From the NCBI RefSeq assembly GCF_040939455.1, contig NC_134117.1, forward strand, positions 52,153,001 through 52,217,000: 64,000 nt of DNA. The letters are read 5' to 3'. Shown in pieces: positions 35,701-49,140 of this stretch. How positions within the stretch are numbered: the stretch's first letter is position 1; every line of letters starts with the position of its first letter. A model generated the notes under the pieces. The model was not told the DNA's origin. It did not search any database and worked only from the letters and a program-made list of their open reading frames with translations. This DNA is from Microcebus murinus. Taxonomy: Eukaryota; Chordata; Mammalia; Primates; Cheirogaleidae. The translations under genes and the position numbers were made by a program.

Positions 35701-36675
35701 ACATGTGCTGCACCGCAGACAGAGAAGGGGCCTCGAGGGGAGACGGAGGGGCAGAGAGGTTTACAGACACAGCCAGAGACAAAGGGCGTTCGTGGGAGGG
35801 ACGGGGGCTGCGGCTGGGGGTTGGCTGGGGGGCCTGAGGAGGGGAGAGCTCTCTCTGCTTGGGCTTGGAGGACCTGGGATTGGCCTCCCTCTTGGTTTGC
35901 ACAGCGTGGGGGTCTCTGTCACCATGGAAACAGGTCTGGGGGACAAGAGGAGCATTAGCCCTTGCTCCTGGGTTCCCCTCTGTGAACATGAGACAGGCCA
36001 GAGCTTCCTGGGACCAGCCCTGGGGGCGAGATTTCCACGTGAGCGGCGTCCAGGCCCCAGGAGGCCTTCGGGTGGCACCGCGTGAGGGCTGGTGGCCTCC
36101 AGTGCCCAGCCTGAAACCAGCTCACAGCGCGACCACCTTCAGGCTGACCGCCAGCCTGGCAGTTCTCTTCTCCAGATGCTCCACATGCAGACAGGACAGG
36201 CTGGTTATTTAGCTCAGGCTAAGAATTGTCACAGTTTTAGGTAACTTTTCTCATTTTGCCAAATTTGAGATCTTAACGATCCATCCTTCCCTTGCTCCCT
36301 CTTTCTCTCTCTCTCTTCCTCTTTCTTTCTTATTCCTTTGACTGATCTGTTTTCCAACTTAATTTCATAGTTCTAAGAAACATTTATATAATGTTATGTG
36401 TTTCATGTGTGCACAATGGGTTTAACCCATTCCATCCTGTGTCTTTGTCTTGCTTACTTTTGAGCCTTCCAGAACTTTTTGACTTGTTCAAAAGCACTGC
36501 TCTTGTGTTCTCTTATTTTGCATGATTTTTTTTCCCATTTAAAAAATATTTCTAATAACCATTATAAAGGGGTGATACTCTGTATACAATTCTCCATCAT
36601 CTCCCCTGACATTGTTTCCTCCTTTCCGTGGTTTTATTTTAGGGTTTGTGTATCTTGGTGCTTCTTGTCCAGCTA

Positions 36676-36830
36676 ATTTCTTTTCTTTTCTTTTCTTTTC
36701 TTTTCTTTTCTTTTCTTTTCTTTTCTTTTCTTTTCTTTTCTTTTCTTTTCTTTTCTCTTCTCTTCTCTTCTCTTCTCTTCTCTTCTCTTCTCTTCTCTTC
36801 TCTTCTCTTCTCTTCTCTTCTCTTCTCTTT
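36676..36830. repeat. Composite pentanucleotide microsatellite (TTTTC)15 then (TCTTC)14
   Basis: 15 uninterrupted TTTTC units (36681-36755) pass directly into 14 uninterrupted TCTTC units (36756-36825). It abuts an inverted Alu left monomer, so it most likely grew from that element's A-rich tail (AAAAG/GAAGA on the other strand). The antisense frame gives a Lys/Arg/Glu-only peptide, which is an artefact. Confidence 0.97.
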
Positions 36831-38399
<1,569 letters not shown>

Positions 38400-38400
<1 letters not shown>

Positions 38401-38580
38401 TTTTAAAACGGCCTGTGCTATCAGACAGCGCTTACACGTAACAACATGGCGGTGAATATTAGGTGAACAGCGCGTAATAAACACACATACATCATTATTA
38501 CACATAATACAGAAAATGGTCCCAAAAGGAATGTTCATACACTGTGAAGGATGGAAAGGAATCGGCAGCGGCATGAAAAG
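38400..38580. promoter_or_regulatory. Candidate AT-rich regulatory block
   Basis: A repeat-free stretch ('gcttacacgtaacaacatgg', 'cgcgtaataaacac', 'catcattattacacataat') contrasts with the GC-rich flanks. Evidence is composition only. Confidence 0.25.
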
Positions 38581-38582
38581 GG

Positions 38583-38583
<1 letters not shown>

Positions 38584-38617
<34 letters not shown>
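38584..38617. repeat. (TG)17 microsatellite
   Basis: Seventeen uninterrupted TG units. Confidence 0.98.
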
Positions 38618-38618
<1 letters not shown>

Positions 38619-40430
38619 CTGTTGGTGGGGGCAGCCTGCGGGAAGCACTCAGTAGTAATGCAAAGTACCCTAAAGAATTTTCCAAAGTCAAACGAAAGGC
38701 CGGCGGGCCCGGCTGTGGTGGTTTCTGGAGGTGGCCCATGGGGAAGGGTCCCGTTCGGACAGGGTGCTGAGTGGGAGGCCTCACCCCACCGGGTGCCTTC
38801 GGTCAGCCTCAGGCCAAAGCCCCGACACACTGTGGCCCCACAGGACAAAGCCAGGACAGAAACTGGTTTTGACAGGTGGGGTTTGTACACAGCCCCCTCC
38901 TCTCTGCCCCTCGGAATGCAGCCCGAGTCCTTCGCTACTCTGCTGGTGCCTAGGGTCAAGCTCTCCCATGGCGATTGATATGGTTTTGGGGGGAAGGATG
39001 TCCTTCTGCAATTCTTGAGGTTCTACCTGGCTGCCCCTTAAGCCTGGAGTTCCTCCCCCCCCCAGCCAGGTAGAGTCCTGGGCACCAGAGAGGCTCATCA
39101 AAAGGAGGTGCAGCAGCCCCTGAGTCCCCTGCCTTGCTCAGAGCCCCTTTTGTGAGGCGGACAGAAGCCGAGCCCTTGCGGCTGAGCTAGTCTTGGGGGA
39201 CGAGGAGGGTGTGGGGTGGTGGACGTCTGTAGTGTCACCTCTCTGTCTCACTCTCCACTGGAAGTCAGGACCAAAACACGGACCTCACTCCTGCTCACGC
39301 GTGCTTTGCCCTGAACCCTGCCTGGAATGTTAAATGCCTCCCCCTCCTTCCTGTTGTCTCCCTGCCACTCCTGCCCTTAGAAAGGCCTAGAAGGCGTGGA
39401 ACAGGGAGGCCACCTTCCAGGCATCCTGAAGCTTTCTCCAATGACGGCAGTGCTGGCTTGCGTCTCCCTCCTTGGGGCTACCACTGCCGTGTGGACAAAG
39501 ATTGGTGGAACAGCAGTGGCGTCTACAGCTGCCTTGAAGAAGAGCAGCCGTGTGCATCGGGGCTGCTCTCTGCTCACTTTCCAACAGTGTCCTGAGCTCT
39601 GACCCAGTTTCTACTGGCCAGCCCCGGGGTGGCAGGGGTGGGGGGTGGGAGAGGTTTACACAGCTGGTCTGCAGGGTGAGGTCTGGGGAGCACCGTTATG
39701 GTCTCCAGGACCCCTGATGCATAACCGAGTGCTTCCTTGTGTCTATTTAGGCCTTGCTCGATGGGCTGGCAGAGGCCTGGGAGCTGGTCTCAGGTCCTCT
39801 CCACCCTCACGGCCCTAAGGCAGGGCTGGCGAGGCCAGTGGGGTAGGGGTGAAGCTGCAGATCTCCTGTCACAGTCAGAACCCGGGGGATTAGACGAAGA
39901 ACGTAACAGAGAAGACAGTGACGTTGGGGCGACCAGCCTGCCTCCCATCTGGAGACCCCGAATCGTCCCGGGAGCAGTGTGACATGAGCTCATGCTCCCT
40001 GGGGTGCCCTCCAAGGTGGGGATGACCTCTTTGGTCCTCGCTCGAGACTGTTTTTTAGACTCCAGGTACAAGCTTGTGATGTGCCCGACTCTGTGCTGTC
40101 GAGTTTCCCGTGGCTGCCCCAGCGTCCCTGGTGCGGAGAGGGCGTGATGGGCTGGGAAGGGGGCACCCGCAGGATGCTGCCCGTCTGCACACCCACCCTG
40201 CCCGGGGCAGGAAACAGGCGGTGCGGCACCTACAGACCCACTTCCTGGAGCCACGGGCCATTCTTCCCCTAACCCCCTGGGAAATCAACACACTCAATTT
40301 CCCAAATTAAGAAATCATGCAAGGAAAAAATACACACATATATTTTAAAACAGGAAGTTGTCATGGCCACTCTGGGCAGAGAGACGTCTATTTCATGAGA
40401 GTCCTGAGCGGGCAGCTCTGTCTGGGGTTT
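38618..40430. other. Intergenic sequence, no gene seen
   Basis: GC-rich unique DNA. Open frames near 38750-39100 and 39790-40250 lack any recognisable domain. Confidence 0.45.
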
Positions 40431-40615
40431 GTCACTGAACAAACATTAACTGAGTGTCCGTTAAAAAGTGCAGGGCCTGAGTAAAGCCCTGAGACCGGGG
40501 AGGACACGGCGGTCACGGTCACTAGGTCGTGGTCCCTGCTTTCAACAAGTTCACCGTCTGAAGTGGCAGACAGACACATGAACACCTGCTTTACAATCCA
40601 GCGTGGCAAGAGTTG
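40430..40615 (+). mobile_element. L2-like fragment
   Basis: 'aacattaactgagtgtccg', 'gtggtccctgctttcaacaag' and 'ttcaccgtctgaagtggc' follow the L2 pattern in which a dose of text about position is followed by a 3' region; diverged. Confidence 0.5.
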
Positions 40616-40952
40616 GGAGAAAGCAGGGAACAGAGCTCCCGGCCGCTCAGAGTCAGTGTGTCCAGACCCCGGTGGAAGGTCAGGGGGGCGCAGCGGGCTT
40701 TGGTGGTTGCCTCTGTCTGTGGCTTCTGCTTTCCTCCTAGGCCCTGTCTGCCCGGGAGAGCACCCCCATCCTGCACAGAGCCTCCGTGCTGTGGGCACCC
40801 GGGGATTACTCCAGCTTCAGGTAGAGATGCATCCTGTGGGGCTGCGGCTGACCAGCAAGTCCCATCCCCTGGCCACAGGTGCGTGGGTGGCCATGTGGTC
40901 TCATCGGAGTGGATCTCAGGATGTTTGCTTTGACTGCTGAGAGGTTCTGTGT

Positions 40953-40963
40953 GAGAGAGAGAG

Positions 40964-41007
<44 letters not shown>

Positions 41008-41008
41008 C
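40953..41008. repeat. (GA)n-(TG)18 compound microsatellite
   Basis: A GA run (40953-40967) passes into 18 TG units (40968-41003) and a short GC-containing alternating end. Confidence 0.97.
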
Positions 41009-42619
41009 CTGGAGGTAGGAGATAAGTTTGCAGTCAGGGGAGACTCTGGAAGTCACCTTGAGGCCACACGGGAAGTCAGCCTTATGATGAAAATAACACC
41101 ACGAAAGGCAGAGAGCTGAAAGAGGGAAGCTAGATGCTTTGTGACGTTTCTGAGCCACACACGGGGTCAATCCAGTCCTGACATTCGCTCTAGCTCTGAG
41201 CTTACCCCTACTGTGAATTATACATTCCTTTTTTGCTTAAACCATTTTGAGGGGGCTTTTGCTGCTGTTGTTTCCAGCAGAGTCCTGCACGAAGTAGGAG
41301 GCTCTTGCTCCCTGACCAAGCTGACACCTGAGATGGATCTTGAAGCATGTGCTCTGGAATGCTCCAAAGCATTCTTTCCTGGAGCCCTCCGATTGAAGCC
41401 CTCCATCACCAGATCTGTGCCGAGCAGTGACTGTAAGCCTCATCCTCAGCGGGATGCTGGGACACACCAAGGGATGAGATCTGGTCCTGTGGTCCCTGCT
41501 GGAGGAGCTCATGCCTTACACGGGAATCAAATGGGCACATCTGCCACTGTGATGGAGGGACACATGGAAGGCCACGTGCCCCAGAGAGGAGGGGGTGGCC
41601 TCTCCGTGGGAGGGGAGCATCAGTGAGGACAGCTGAGCAGCATTGACTCCCTGTCCCTGACCTTCCTATGGGAGCTTTCTCTTACCCACTGCCAACCCTT
41701 ACTCGGGTGGGGACCAGGCCCAGGGAACCAGAGCATTTCTTCCCTCTGCCTACGGCAATTGATTCAAAGATCGGCACCTGAGCCCAGATGAATGACAGTG
41801 TCACCTGAGCCTCTGCTGGAGTCTTAGGGCTGGTGGAGTCATCTTAGGGTTTCCTGCCAACTAGAAGAACTCAGGTCTTAGTGTGCTGGCTTTAAAAGAA
41901 ACACAAAAATCTACCGCTCGGGGTTGTGATGGACCCATTTTCACGAGTCCTAGAACGGTCAAATCTCAGAAGGGACCTCAGAGAAAGTGCTTCAGGTCTA
42001 ACCTACTGATGTTATTGATGAGAAAGCGAGGCCTGGACGGGTTGAGTGACATCGTGCACAAGTCCTGGGCAGAGCGGAGACAGAACACTAGCGTCCTGCC
42101 CACGCTGCCCTCTGTCCACCTGACCCAGACCTCTCTTTGTCCCCGCCCAGCGTCTCAGCATTAGGCCCTCAAGCACGAAGGCACCCTGCTCTCTGACAGG
42201 AGGGGGGCTTTTTGGAGCCTGCTGCAACCATGAAGTAGGCAGCCCAGAGTCCAACATCCCAGGGCCCCGACCCTGCTGACCATTTGCCACAAGAGGGTGC
42301 ATGTGGGAAAGAAAACACCTGGAAAGGAATGAGCTTGGCCCACCTGGCTTTGCACAGCTGGGATCCTTAAACTGAGATCAAGGTTGCAGCCAGGCAGCCT
42401 GCCCTGGCTTTGGAGAGCCATGTGTGTACACATTCATCACCAGGAGGTAGAGGAAAAAGAAAAGGTCTAGAAGCTTCACCTCCCCTGGGCCTGGGGCCCT
42501 AGCACCTCTTGCCCAGGCCACTCCCTGCCCCCTTTTCACTCCGAGATAGGGCAGGGGATGGAGTGTTTGGCATTTCTTATGTTGGCACTGTTCTAAGAAA
42601 GACACAAATTTAGGGAGAA
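41009..42619. other. Intergenic sequence, no gene seen
   Basis: Unique DNA with short MIR-like scraps near 41960-42090 ('agaaagcgaggcctggacgg'). No coding region is supported. Confidence 0.45.
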
Positions 42620-42910
42620 GCTGGGTGTGGTGGCTCACCCTGTAATCCCAGTGACTTTGGAGGCTAAGATGGAAGGATTCCTTGAGGCCAGGAGTTCAAG
42701 ACCAGCATGGACAACATAGTGAGACACTGTCTCTAAAAAAATGAAAAAAAAATTAGCTGCACCCACCTGTAGTCCCAGCTACTCAGGAGGCTGAGGCAGG
42801 AGGATCGATCGAGCCTAGCAGTTGGAAGCTGCAGTGAGCTATGATTGTGCCACTGCACTCCATGCACTCCAGTTGGGGCGACAGAACAAGACCCTGACTC
42901 TAAAAAAGGA
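42620..42910 (+). mobile_element. Old Alu (J-like), sense
   Basis: The Alu body starts 'gctgggtgtggtggctcac' and has a central A-rich linker near 42740 and a short A tail near 42901. A small duplication ('actccatgcactccag') is present in the right monomer. No strepsirrhine linker extension, so it is an old element. Confidence 0.93.
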
Positions 42911-43234
42911 AAAACTTAGAAAGAGCTCAAGTGGCCCCCAGTAGACAGAGGTCAGCTGCCACTTCCCCTCCCAGAGAACGACCTCGCCTAGCCTGACTTC
43001 CGTTCTAGGACTGGCTGCGTGATTTGCAGGGCCCAGTGCACACACAGAATGCAGGGCCCTTTGTTCAAAGATTATTCAGGATTTCAAGATGGCAACAGCA
43101 GAGCATTAAACCCAGCTGGGGGCCCGAGTGGCTTCAGCCACACATCCACGAAGCCAGCCCTGCCCGTGCCTTCTCGGTGCTGGAAAGTGCTCGGCCTGCT
43201 GATTGGACGGTGCGTGAGCCGCCACTGGAAAGTG

Positions 43235-43410
43235 CTTGGGAGCTCGGTGTCTGGGCCAGACTGGCTTTCAATCCTGGGATCCTGGGCAAGTCATTTAGCC
43301 TCTCTGGGGCTGGGTCCCTCATCTGCAAAATGGGGATAATAATAGGGCTGTTTTGGGGCCAGCGGGGTTGACATGTAAGTGCCGGGCTCATAGTCGGGTT
43401 ACATAAGGGT
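43235..43410 (+). mobile_element. MIR SINE, sense
   Basis: 'tgggcaagtcatttagcctctctg', 'atctgcaaaatggggataat' and the downstream text match MIR closely. Confidence 0.88.
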
Positions 43411-44111
43411 CTGCTGTTGTTACGAGGGAGAAGTTTGTCTCCAACCTCCCAGCTCGTATCGGGCCTCCTCGGCGGCCCCTTCCAGGTCCAGGCTGCCCAG
43501 TAGACACAGCAGGGGAGCTGCCATGTGTAGGGCCAGCCTCGGGTCCTGGGGCCACCCCTACCCAGCGCCCTCTCACCTCCTCTGCCCCCAAGAGCAGGCC
43601 GGGGTGGGCCAAGGCAGGGGAGCCAACCCGCTCCCCACTCAGGGAGCACGCAGCTGTGGTTGTGGGGAGCTGGGCCTCGAAAAGGGCCTGACCACTAAGC
43701 CGTTCTCCCTGGGGTGCTGAGGCGGGGAAGGCTGCCAGGGCTGTAGGAGGGACACCGGCCAGGGTAAGCACAGGCCTGCGGGGCAGCGCTGGGAGCCTGG
43801 GGAGAGGCCGGACAGAGGGGCAGGAGGGCAGCAGCTGGGGTGGTTGTGGGAGGGGAGGGAGGAAGTGCCACGTGGGGCCCCTGGGTGGACTGCACCCTGT
43901 CCTCAGGAGAGCCTCAGGGGGCCCAAGCCCTGGGTCTTGGCCTGGCCACTGGATCGTCCCAAGCTGGTCTCTCGGTGATCCCTCTGGTGGGTGCCCTTCT
44001 GCCAAAGAGGGGGAGACGCCTTCATTCAACAGAGATTCCCTGGGGAGCAAAGTGAGTGTGTGAGAGTGGGAGAGAGGGAGAGTGAGCTCGCTGGCGTAGG
44101 GGAGGGAGCCC
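43411..44111. other. GC-rich intergenic sequence, no gene seen
   Basis: A long antisense open frame (43388-44179, 263 codons) crosses this stretch and runs into the TG repeat. It has proline/leucine-rich composition, no domain, and no splice or start context. I treat it as GC-driven. Confidence 0.5.
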
Positions 44112-44114
44112 GCA

Positions 44115-44116
<2 letters not shown>

Positions 44117-44148
<32 letters not shown>

Positions 44149-44166
44149 ACGTGCGCGTGTGCACGC
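44117..44166. repeat. (GT)n with 50-bp alternating purine-pyrimidine tract
   Basis: A 31-base GT run continues without a break into a GC-containing alternating segment (gcacgtgcgcgtgtgcacgc). All 50 bases alternate purine and pyrimidine. Confidence 0.95.
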
Positions 44167-44569
44167 TTAGGCCTCTCATGCCCTCCTCACACGCGAGCTG
44201 GCTGCAGGAGAGAGAGCTCCGGACGTCACGCCCACAAGTGGAGGTGCCTCACCCCCAGGCCAACAAGCCTTGCTTTTAGGCCGGCCGACCCACATCGAAT
44301 CGGGCAGCGAGCCTGTCCCCCTGTGTCAGGGCTCCGAGCTGGACGGACTGAGTTTGTCCTCTGAGCCTTCCTCGGTGCCTGTGAGCCATCCAGTGCCCTG
44401 ACGGCCAGGGTGACCGAATGCGCCACTGCCTCTGTTTCTCAGCCATCCTCCCGGGGCTGGCCCCCAGCTGACCCTTGCTTCTGCGCCCCCAGACTCAGGC
44501 ACCGTGAGGAAGAACAGCAAACAAGCCCGGATTCCAGGAGGCCCGGGGCCAATGTGTGACCTTGGAGTG

Positions 44570-44765
44570 TTTGCTTTTTTAAACCTAAAAAATATACAAG
44601 TTTAATTTTCATCACGAAGACAATTGTGTTCTTAGGACTTCCAGGCAGCCCCGTCTTGGCCAGTTCCTCATTTAGGCTGCCTCTCGAGAGGGAAAAAGGC
44701 AAAATACAATTACCCGAGGAACAATGGACCGGGGTTATATTTAACACGGGGCCAGCCTGGGGGGC
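44570..44765. promoter_or_regulatory. Candidate regulatory block
   Basis: AT-rich, repeat-free sequence with 'gaggaacaatggac' (SOX-like AACAATGG at about 44719) and 'caattacccg' in GC-rich surroundings. Composition and motifs only. Confidence 0.3.
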
Positions 44766-46890
44766 CACGTGCCCCAGCCCGCCCTGGCTCCGCTCTCCCC
44801 TGTTAGCCGCACCTTCCTGTCCTCTGTCTGGGCTCCCTGTATCCTGGCGCCCCCTCGCTGTCTCCAGCCCTCAGTCGGCACCTTGAAGCCCCTCCCAGGA
44901 TGAGAAGAAGCCCCTTCCTCCCAGATCCTCTGGGGCTCCTCATGCCCCTTTGAGGCAGGTCACTTCTGAGTCAGAAAAGTCAGCACGGCGGAGCGGAAAC
45001 GGCGTCCCTGGGAGTGGAGTCTTCCGAAGGAAAAGCATCCCAGCGTCTCTGCCACCTTCGGGTCCCGGATCTCGGCAAGGCTTTGTCTCGAAGATCCCAG
45101 CTCACAAAGGGCGCCCCTGCCCTTGTCTGGGCCAAGCCTCATTGTAATCTTTTGAGGCAAACCCGTTTCACAGTTGAAAAAGTTGAGGCTTAGAGACGTT
45201 GAGTTAATAAAGTAGTTACCACGATGCCAGGAGATCCGGTTCATTTTCTGTGTAACTCGGACAAGTCAGCCCCTCGGGGGTCCATTTCCAGGTGTGCATC
45301 ACGGACAGGTGGCCACTAGGGCCTCTTCCAGAAGTGAGGTCCAGTGAGTGTGACGTCCAGATGCTGGCGGGAGGGGGCAGCTTCTTCATTCGCGGGCATC
45401 TTACTGGCGCGTAGTTCCCCTAGGAGCAACGACCGTGCAGAAGGGACGTGCAGCAGCTGGTCCAGACGAGGGCCGTGCGATGAGGACAGGAGAGAGCAGG
45501 CCTCGGGCAGGGCGGGGAGCTCAGCCTCCTCCTCAGAGAAGCCTTCCGGGACCACCCGTGAGATGAGAAGTTCTTCCTTTCTGCACCACGGTCCATTAGT
45601 CTGTTGCACTTACCATGGGTTCAACTGCAGACTTAGTCCTGTGGGGTCCATTTTTTTGGTTCATTTTGTTTTGTTTTTTACTCTCTGTCTCTCCCAAGAC
45701 ACCATGAGCCCCTTGAGGACTGTGGTATGTGCTGTGGACCCCAGAAAGGTCCCATAGCTCCTTCTCTTGGATGCCAGGGGGCCACTCTCAATCCAGGAAT
45801 ATATATATATAGTTTTTCAGTGTCAAAGATTCATTTTGCTTGTTAATGAGGAAAACCAGTAGGATAATAAAACTGGTTCAGAGGAGAATATGTCAAAATA
45901 TTGTGGAGTCCAATGAAAGAAGTAATGCTTAAATAGGTTGAAAAGTTGGGAAACAAAACTGGTTATAATAACAACACAACCATAACCTCTGGCGTTGCAA
46001 CTTTCAGTCTTCCACAGGATACTCTAGCATCTAACCTCACAGCATCTGGGCCAAACCAACCAGGAATATTTTGAATGGGTGTTCATTGATCAATCGCACC
46101 AGCCTTTGCCTCCCTTTGGGCTGTGGAGGACGGTGTTGTATGAGACACTGGATTCTTCCAGCCACGGGCCAGGATCACTCACCCCTGCGCCCTTTGCCTG
46201 TTAGAGCTCCCAACTTCTCAGAGATCCTCTGCGCACAGCTTGTGATCCTGGTTTATGTGGCCCTTCCTTGGAGTTTTCCTGACAAGCGGCTCCTTCTGAC
46301 TGCAGGGTTGGTGAAACGCCCGGCTGACGTCCTGTTTCCTGTGCTGTGTGCCCCGTGGGGGACCAGACCAGCAGGGATAAAAAGCCACGCTGATGCTGAA
46401 CAGCTGGTAAAGGGAAGGGAAGGATGAGGATTGCAGCTCCCAGGGCTGGGTCATCCAAGGAGGGAAACACAACCGAGAGCATTCAGAGGCCCCAGACTGC
46501 CCGGCTCTGAAACTCCGGTTGCAGCTTGCAGAGCCTTTGAGCTCTGAGTCCAGCACATCTCAGGGCCTCCTCGGGGACAGGGGAAGGGTCTCTGAGAACA
46601 GGCCACCGTCGGTGCAGACGAGTGAGAACCAGAAGGATCCCCCAGGCCTTAAATTCACATGGCCTGAAAAATAAATTTTCAACGAGCCTTAGCCGATCGT
46701 GACCTGAGCTCACTCCAACCACAAACACTAGACAAATAATCCACAGCACTCAACGAGCAAGGAACTCGGCCAACTCTGCTTACTCCCTGGTTACTCGTAA
46801 CTTTGAGGAGCCAGCAGCGGCCATCGGTTTTGACTAATAGCATCTGGGTCACTTGAAAGCTTGCTCAGTGCAGCTGGTACAGACCCTCCA
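44766..46890. other. Intergenic sequence, no gene seen
   Basis: A short inverted MIR-like scrap lies at about 45140-45240 ('gaaaaagttgaggcttagag'). A short TA run is at 45801-45811. Otherwise unique, with no supported gene. Confidence 0.45.
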
Positions 46891-46899
46891 GAGCCCCTC

Positions 46900-47075
46900 T
46901 CCCCTGCCCGGCTCCTGCGTCTTCCCTAACCCAGCTCTAATAGGAAGCCTTGTGTTTATGACGCGCTTAGCGGGGGCTTTACCGAAATAAAGATCTAATC
47001 GATTGGTGAAGAGGGGTGGGGATTGGGGAGCAGGGATCCTCTTTTTAATCGGGAGGGATGCTAGGCAGGAGAGAG
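46900..47075. promoter_or_regulatory. Candidate regulatory block
   Basis: Repeat-free sequence with 'agatctaatcgattggtg' (ATCGAT, a CUX/ONECUT-like core at about 46998-47003) and 'tttttaatcggg'. Based on motif and composition only. Confidence 0.28.
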
Positions 47076-48229
47076 TTAGAGATGCCACAAAGCCTGTGCC
47101 AAGTGGCCCACTAAGAACCACACAACCGCATTGTGGGGGTGACAGATCTGTACGGGGTTCCTCCTGTGTACCCAGCCCTGCCTTAGGAGCTCAGAAGCAT
47201 GGGGCCTGGGCTGGGCTCTCCAGGGGCCCTGGTGGAGAAGGTCAAGGCCCAGCATGCACTGCAGGGTAGGCAGGGCTTGCTAGAGGCCTGGACGTGGGGT
47301 CCAGCTTGCTCTCTGCTGGCAGTCCCTCTTGCACAGACCCCGACTAACCCTCCTGCAATGACGCTCTGCTCCCCTGGCTTGGGCTAAAAGCCGGCTCTTT
47401 TGCCTGGCCATGAAGCCACCTACTTCCGTCTTCCTTTCCAGCCTCCATAAGGGGCATGTCCCGTCTTTCGCCACCAGCCGTTGTTTTTTGCACTCTAGCG
47501 TGGGCTGGATGTCTTCACTCGAGCAGTCGTGTGCTCCATGGTGCGCGTGAGGGGCATGGGGCTGCAGTTTCCTGGAGGTCAGCCGGGGGGTGGGAGAGTG
47601 GGACTCAACCCAGCCTAAGCTCTTTGTGTCACATCCTAAAAGAAAGCAGATCACTGACAGGGACGGGCAGAGGCGGGCTCCAGGAGGAGTGCTCACGTCT
47701 TTGGGGGGGGGTGTGGGTTGGAAGGAGAGTGTATTCGGAGACTCTGGGCCAGGACAGAACTGTCCATGGAGGGAGGCCAGGTGGCAGTGGCAGAGAGAGC
47801 CAGGCAGGGAGAATGGGCTGGGGCCTGGACAGGGACGGGTCCTAGGGGCGGATAGGGCAGGCCTTGTAGGTACAGCCGAGGACCTGGCCCAGGCCACGAG
47901 GGTGCAGCTCGTGTTCAGGCCAGCATGGTGGTTGTGTCCTTATTACCTGCTTTCCGCCCCTGGTTTCGTGAACCTCTTCTGGACGTGCCGGCCCCGCCTG
48001 CCACCCTGCCCGTGCCTGGCCTAACTCCCTGCACTGACGGGACGACTATAAATGACTGTCCGATGATGAGGCCTCCAAGGATACTCAGGGACTCGGAGCT
48101 TTGGGGACCTGGCCAGGCACTTGATGAGTGAGAGGATGTTTGATTTTAACCAAGGGATTACTAATTGCATAGGAAAAGCCTAACAATGCCAGCTTGTTTG
48201 TGTGGCTTCATTTTATATGACAAAGAACC
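47076..48229. other. GC-rich intergenic sequence, no gene seen
   Basis: Open frames up to about 205 codons on both strands (47280-48024) overlap each other and show no domain. Confidence 0.45.
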
Positions 48230-48234
48230 AGGAT

Positions 48235-48400
48235 AACAAAAGTAGCTACTGTTTATTAACCATTTTCTGTACACTAGGCACTGCGCCAGAAACCTTACAG
48301 ACCTACTTCATTTAATTTAAGCGTCACAACCTCCTTATGAGGGAGGCTCAGAGAGGGTAGGTCAGTTTCCTAAGGTCACACAGCTAGAAAATTTTGACTA
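48235..48400 (-). mobile_element. MIR SINE, antisense
   Basis: 'actaggcactgcgccag', 'ctccttatgagggaggctcag' and 'ctaaggtcacacagctag' are the inverted MIR core. Confidence 0.85.
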
Positions 48401-48929
48401 GAAATTTCAAGGCAATTCTTTCTAGAAGAGAACCTTATCAAAAGGCCCTGTCCCCAGAGTAGCTGCTTGCAACATTTATTGACTCAGAAATTGAACCTAA
48501 TTTAGTCTTGAAGGATGGCTAGGATTGTATTTGTCGAGAGAGCAACCAGCAAAGACGAGCGCTCCGGGCTGGGGAAAGAGTGTGAGGGAAGATGGGAGGA
48601 GGCCACGAGTGGCGTAGGGCAGGTAGGGCGTAGGAGCTGCCCACCAGTGTGGAGCCCTGCTTAGGGGAGGGGTGGGAGGTAACGTTGGTCACTGCCGCTG
48701 AGTTTGGACATGAGGGACAATAGGGAGCCATTGTAGGTTCTGGAGTGAGGGAAGATGAAACTGGGTTTGGATGTTGGCTCTAAAGGCTATGGGGATGCGA
48801 GGAGAGGGGAGAGACTAGAAAAGGAGAGAGAGGAGATTAAATCAGAGAAGAAAAAATAAACTGGACAGAGAAAGAGAGGAGGAGGGCTCTGAGGCCCGGG
48901 GAGAAGTAGACACACAGATAAGTGTAATT
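48401..48929. other. Intergenic sequence, no gene seen
   Basis: Partly purine-rich (48790-48905). No repeat family or coding domain is evident. Confidence 0.4.
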
Positions 48930-49140
48930 GCTGCCATTCGTGCGCCGTGTTTTACCCCCACACACGCTATCTCATTCGGTTTAATCCTCAAAGCAGGCTT
49001 ATGAAGTGGTAGTTCCCTCCGCCTTGCCGAGCCCGGCTCCACGCGGGTACGTACGCACGTTCCTGCGGCCGGGCACAGCCACGGGGGCGGGGCTGTCCTC
49101 CTTGCCCTTTCGCAGGTTGAGGAGCTCACCCAAGAGCGAA
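48930..49140 (-). mobile_element. MIR fragment, antisense
   Basis: 'cgctatctcattcggtttaatcctc' and 'ttgaggagctcacccaag' fit the inverted MIR 3' part and core; the middle is diverged and CpG-containing. Confidence 0.55.

Noticed and set aside
43388..44179. Antisense 263-codon frame
   Set aside because: No domain, no splice signals, begins in a TG repeat and lies in GC-rich DNA with several overlapping frames.
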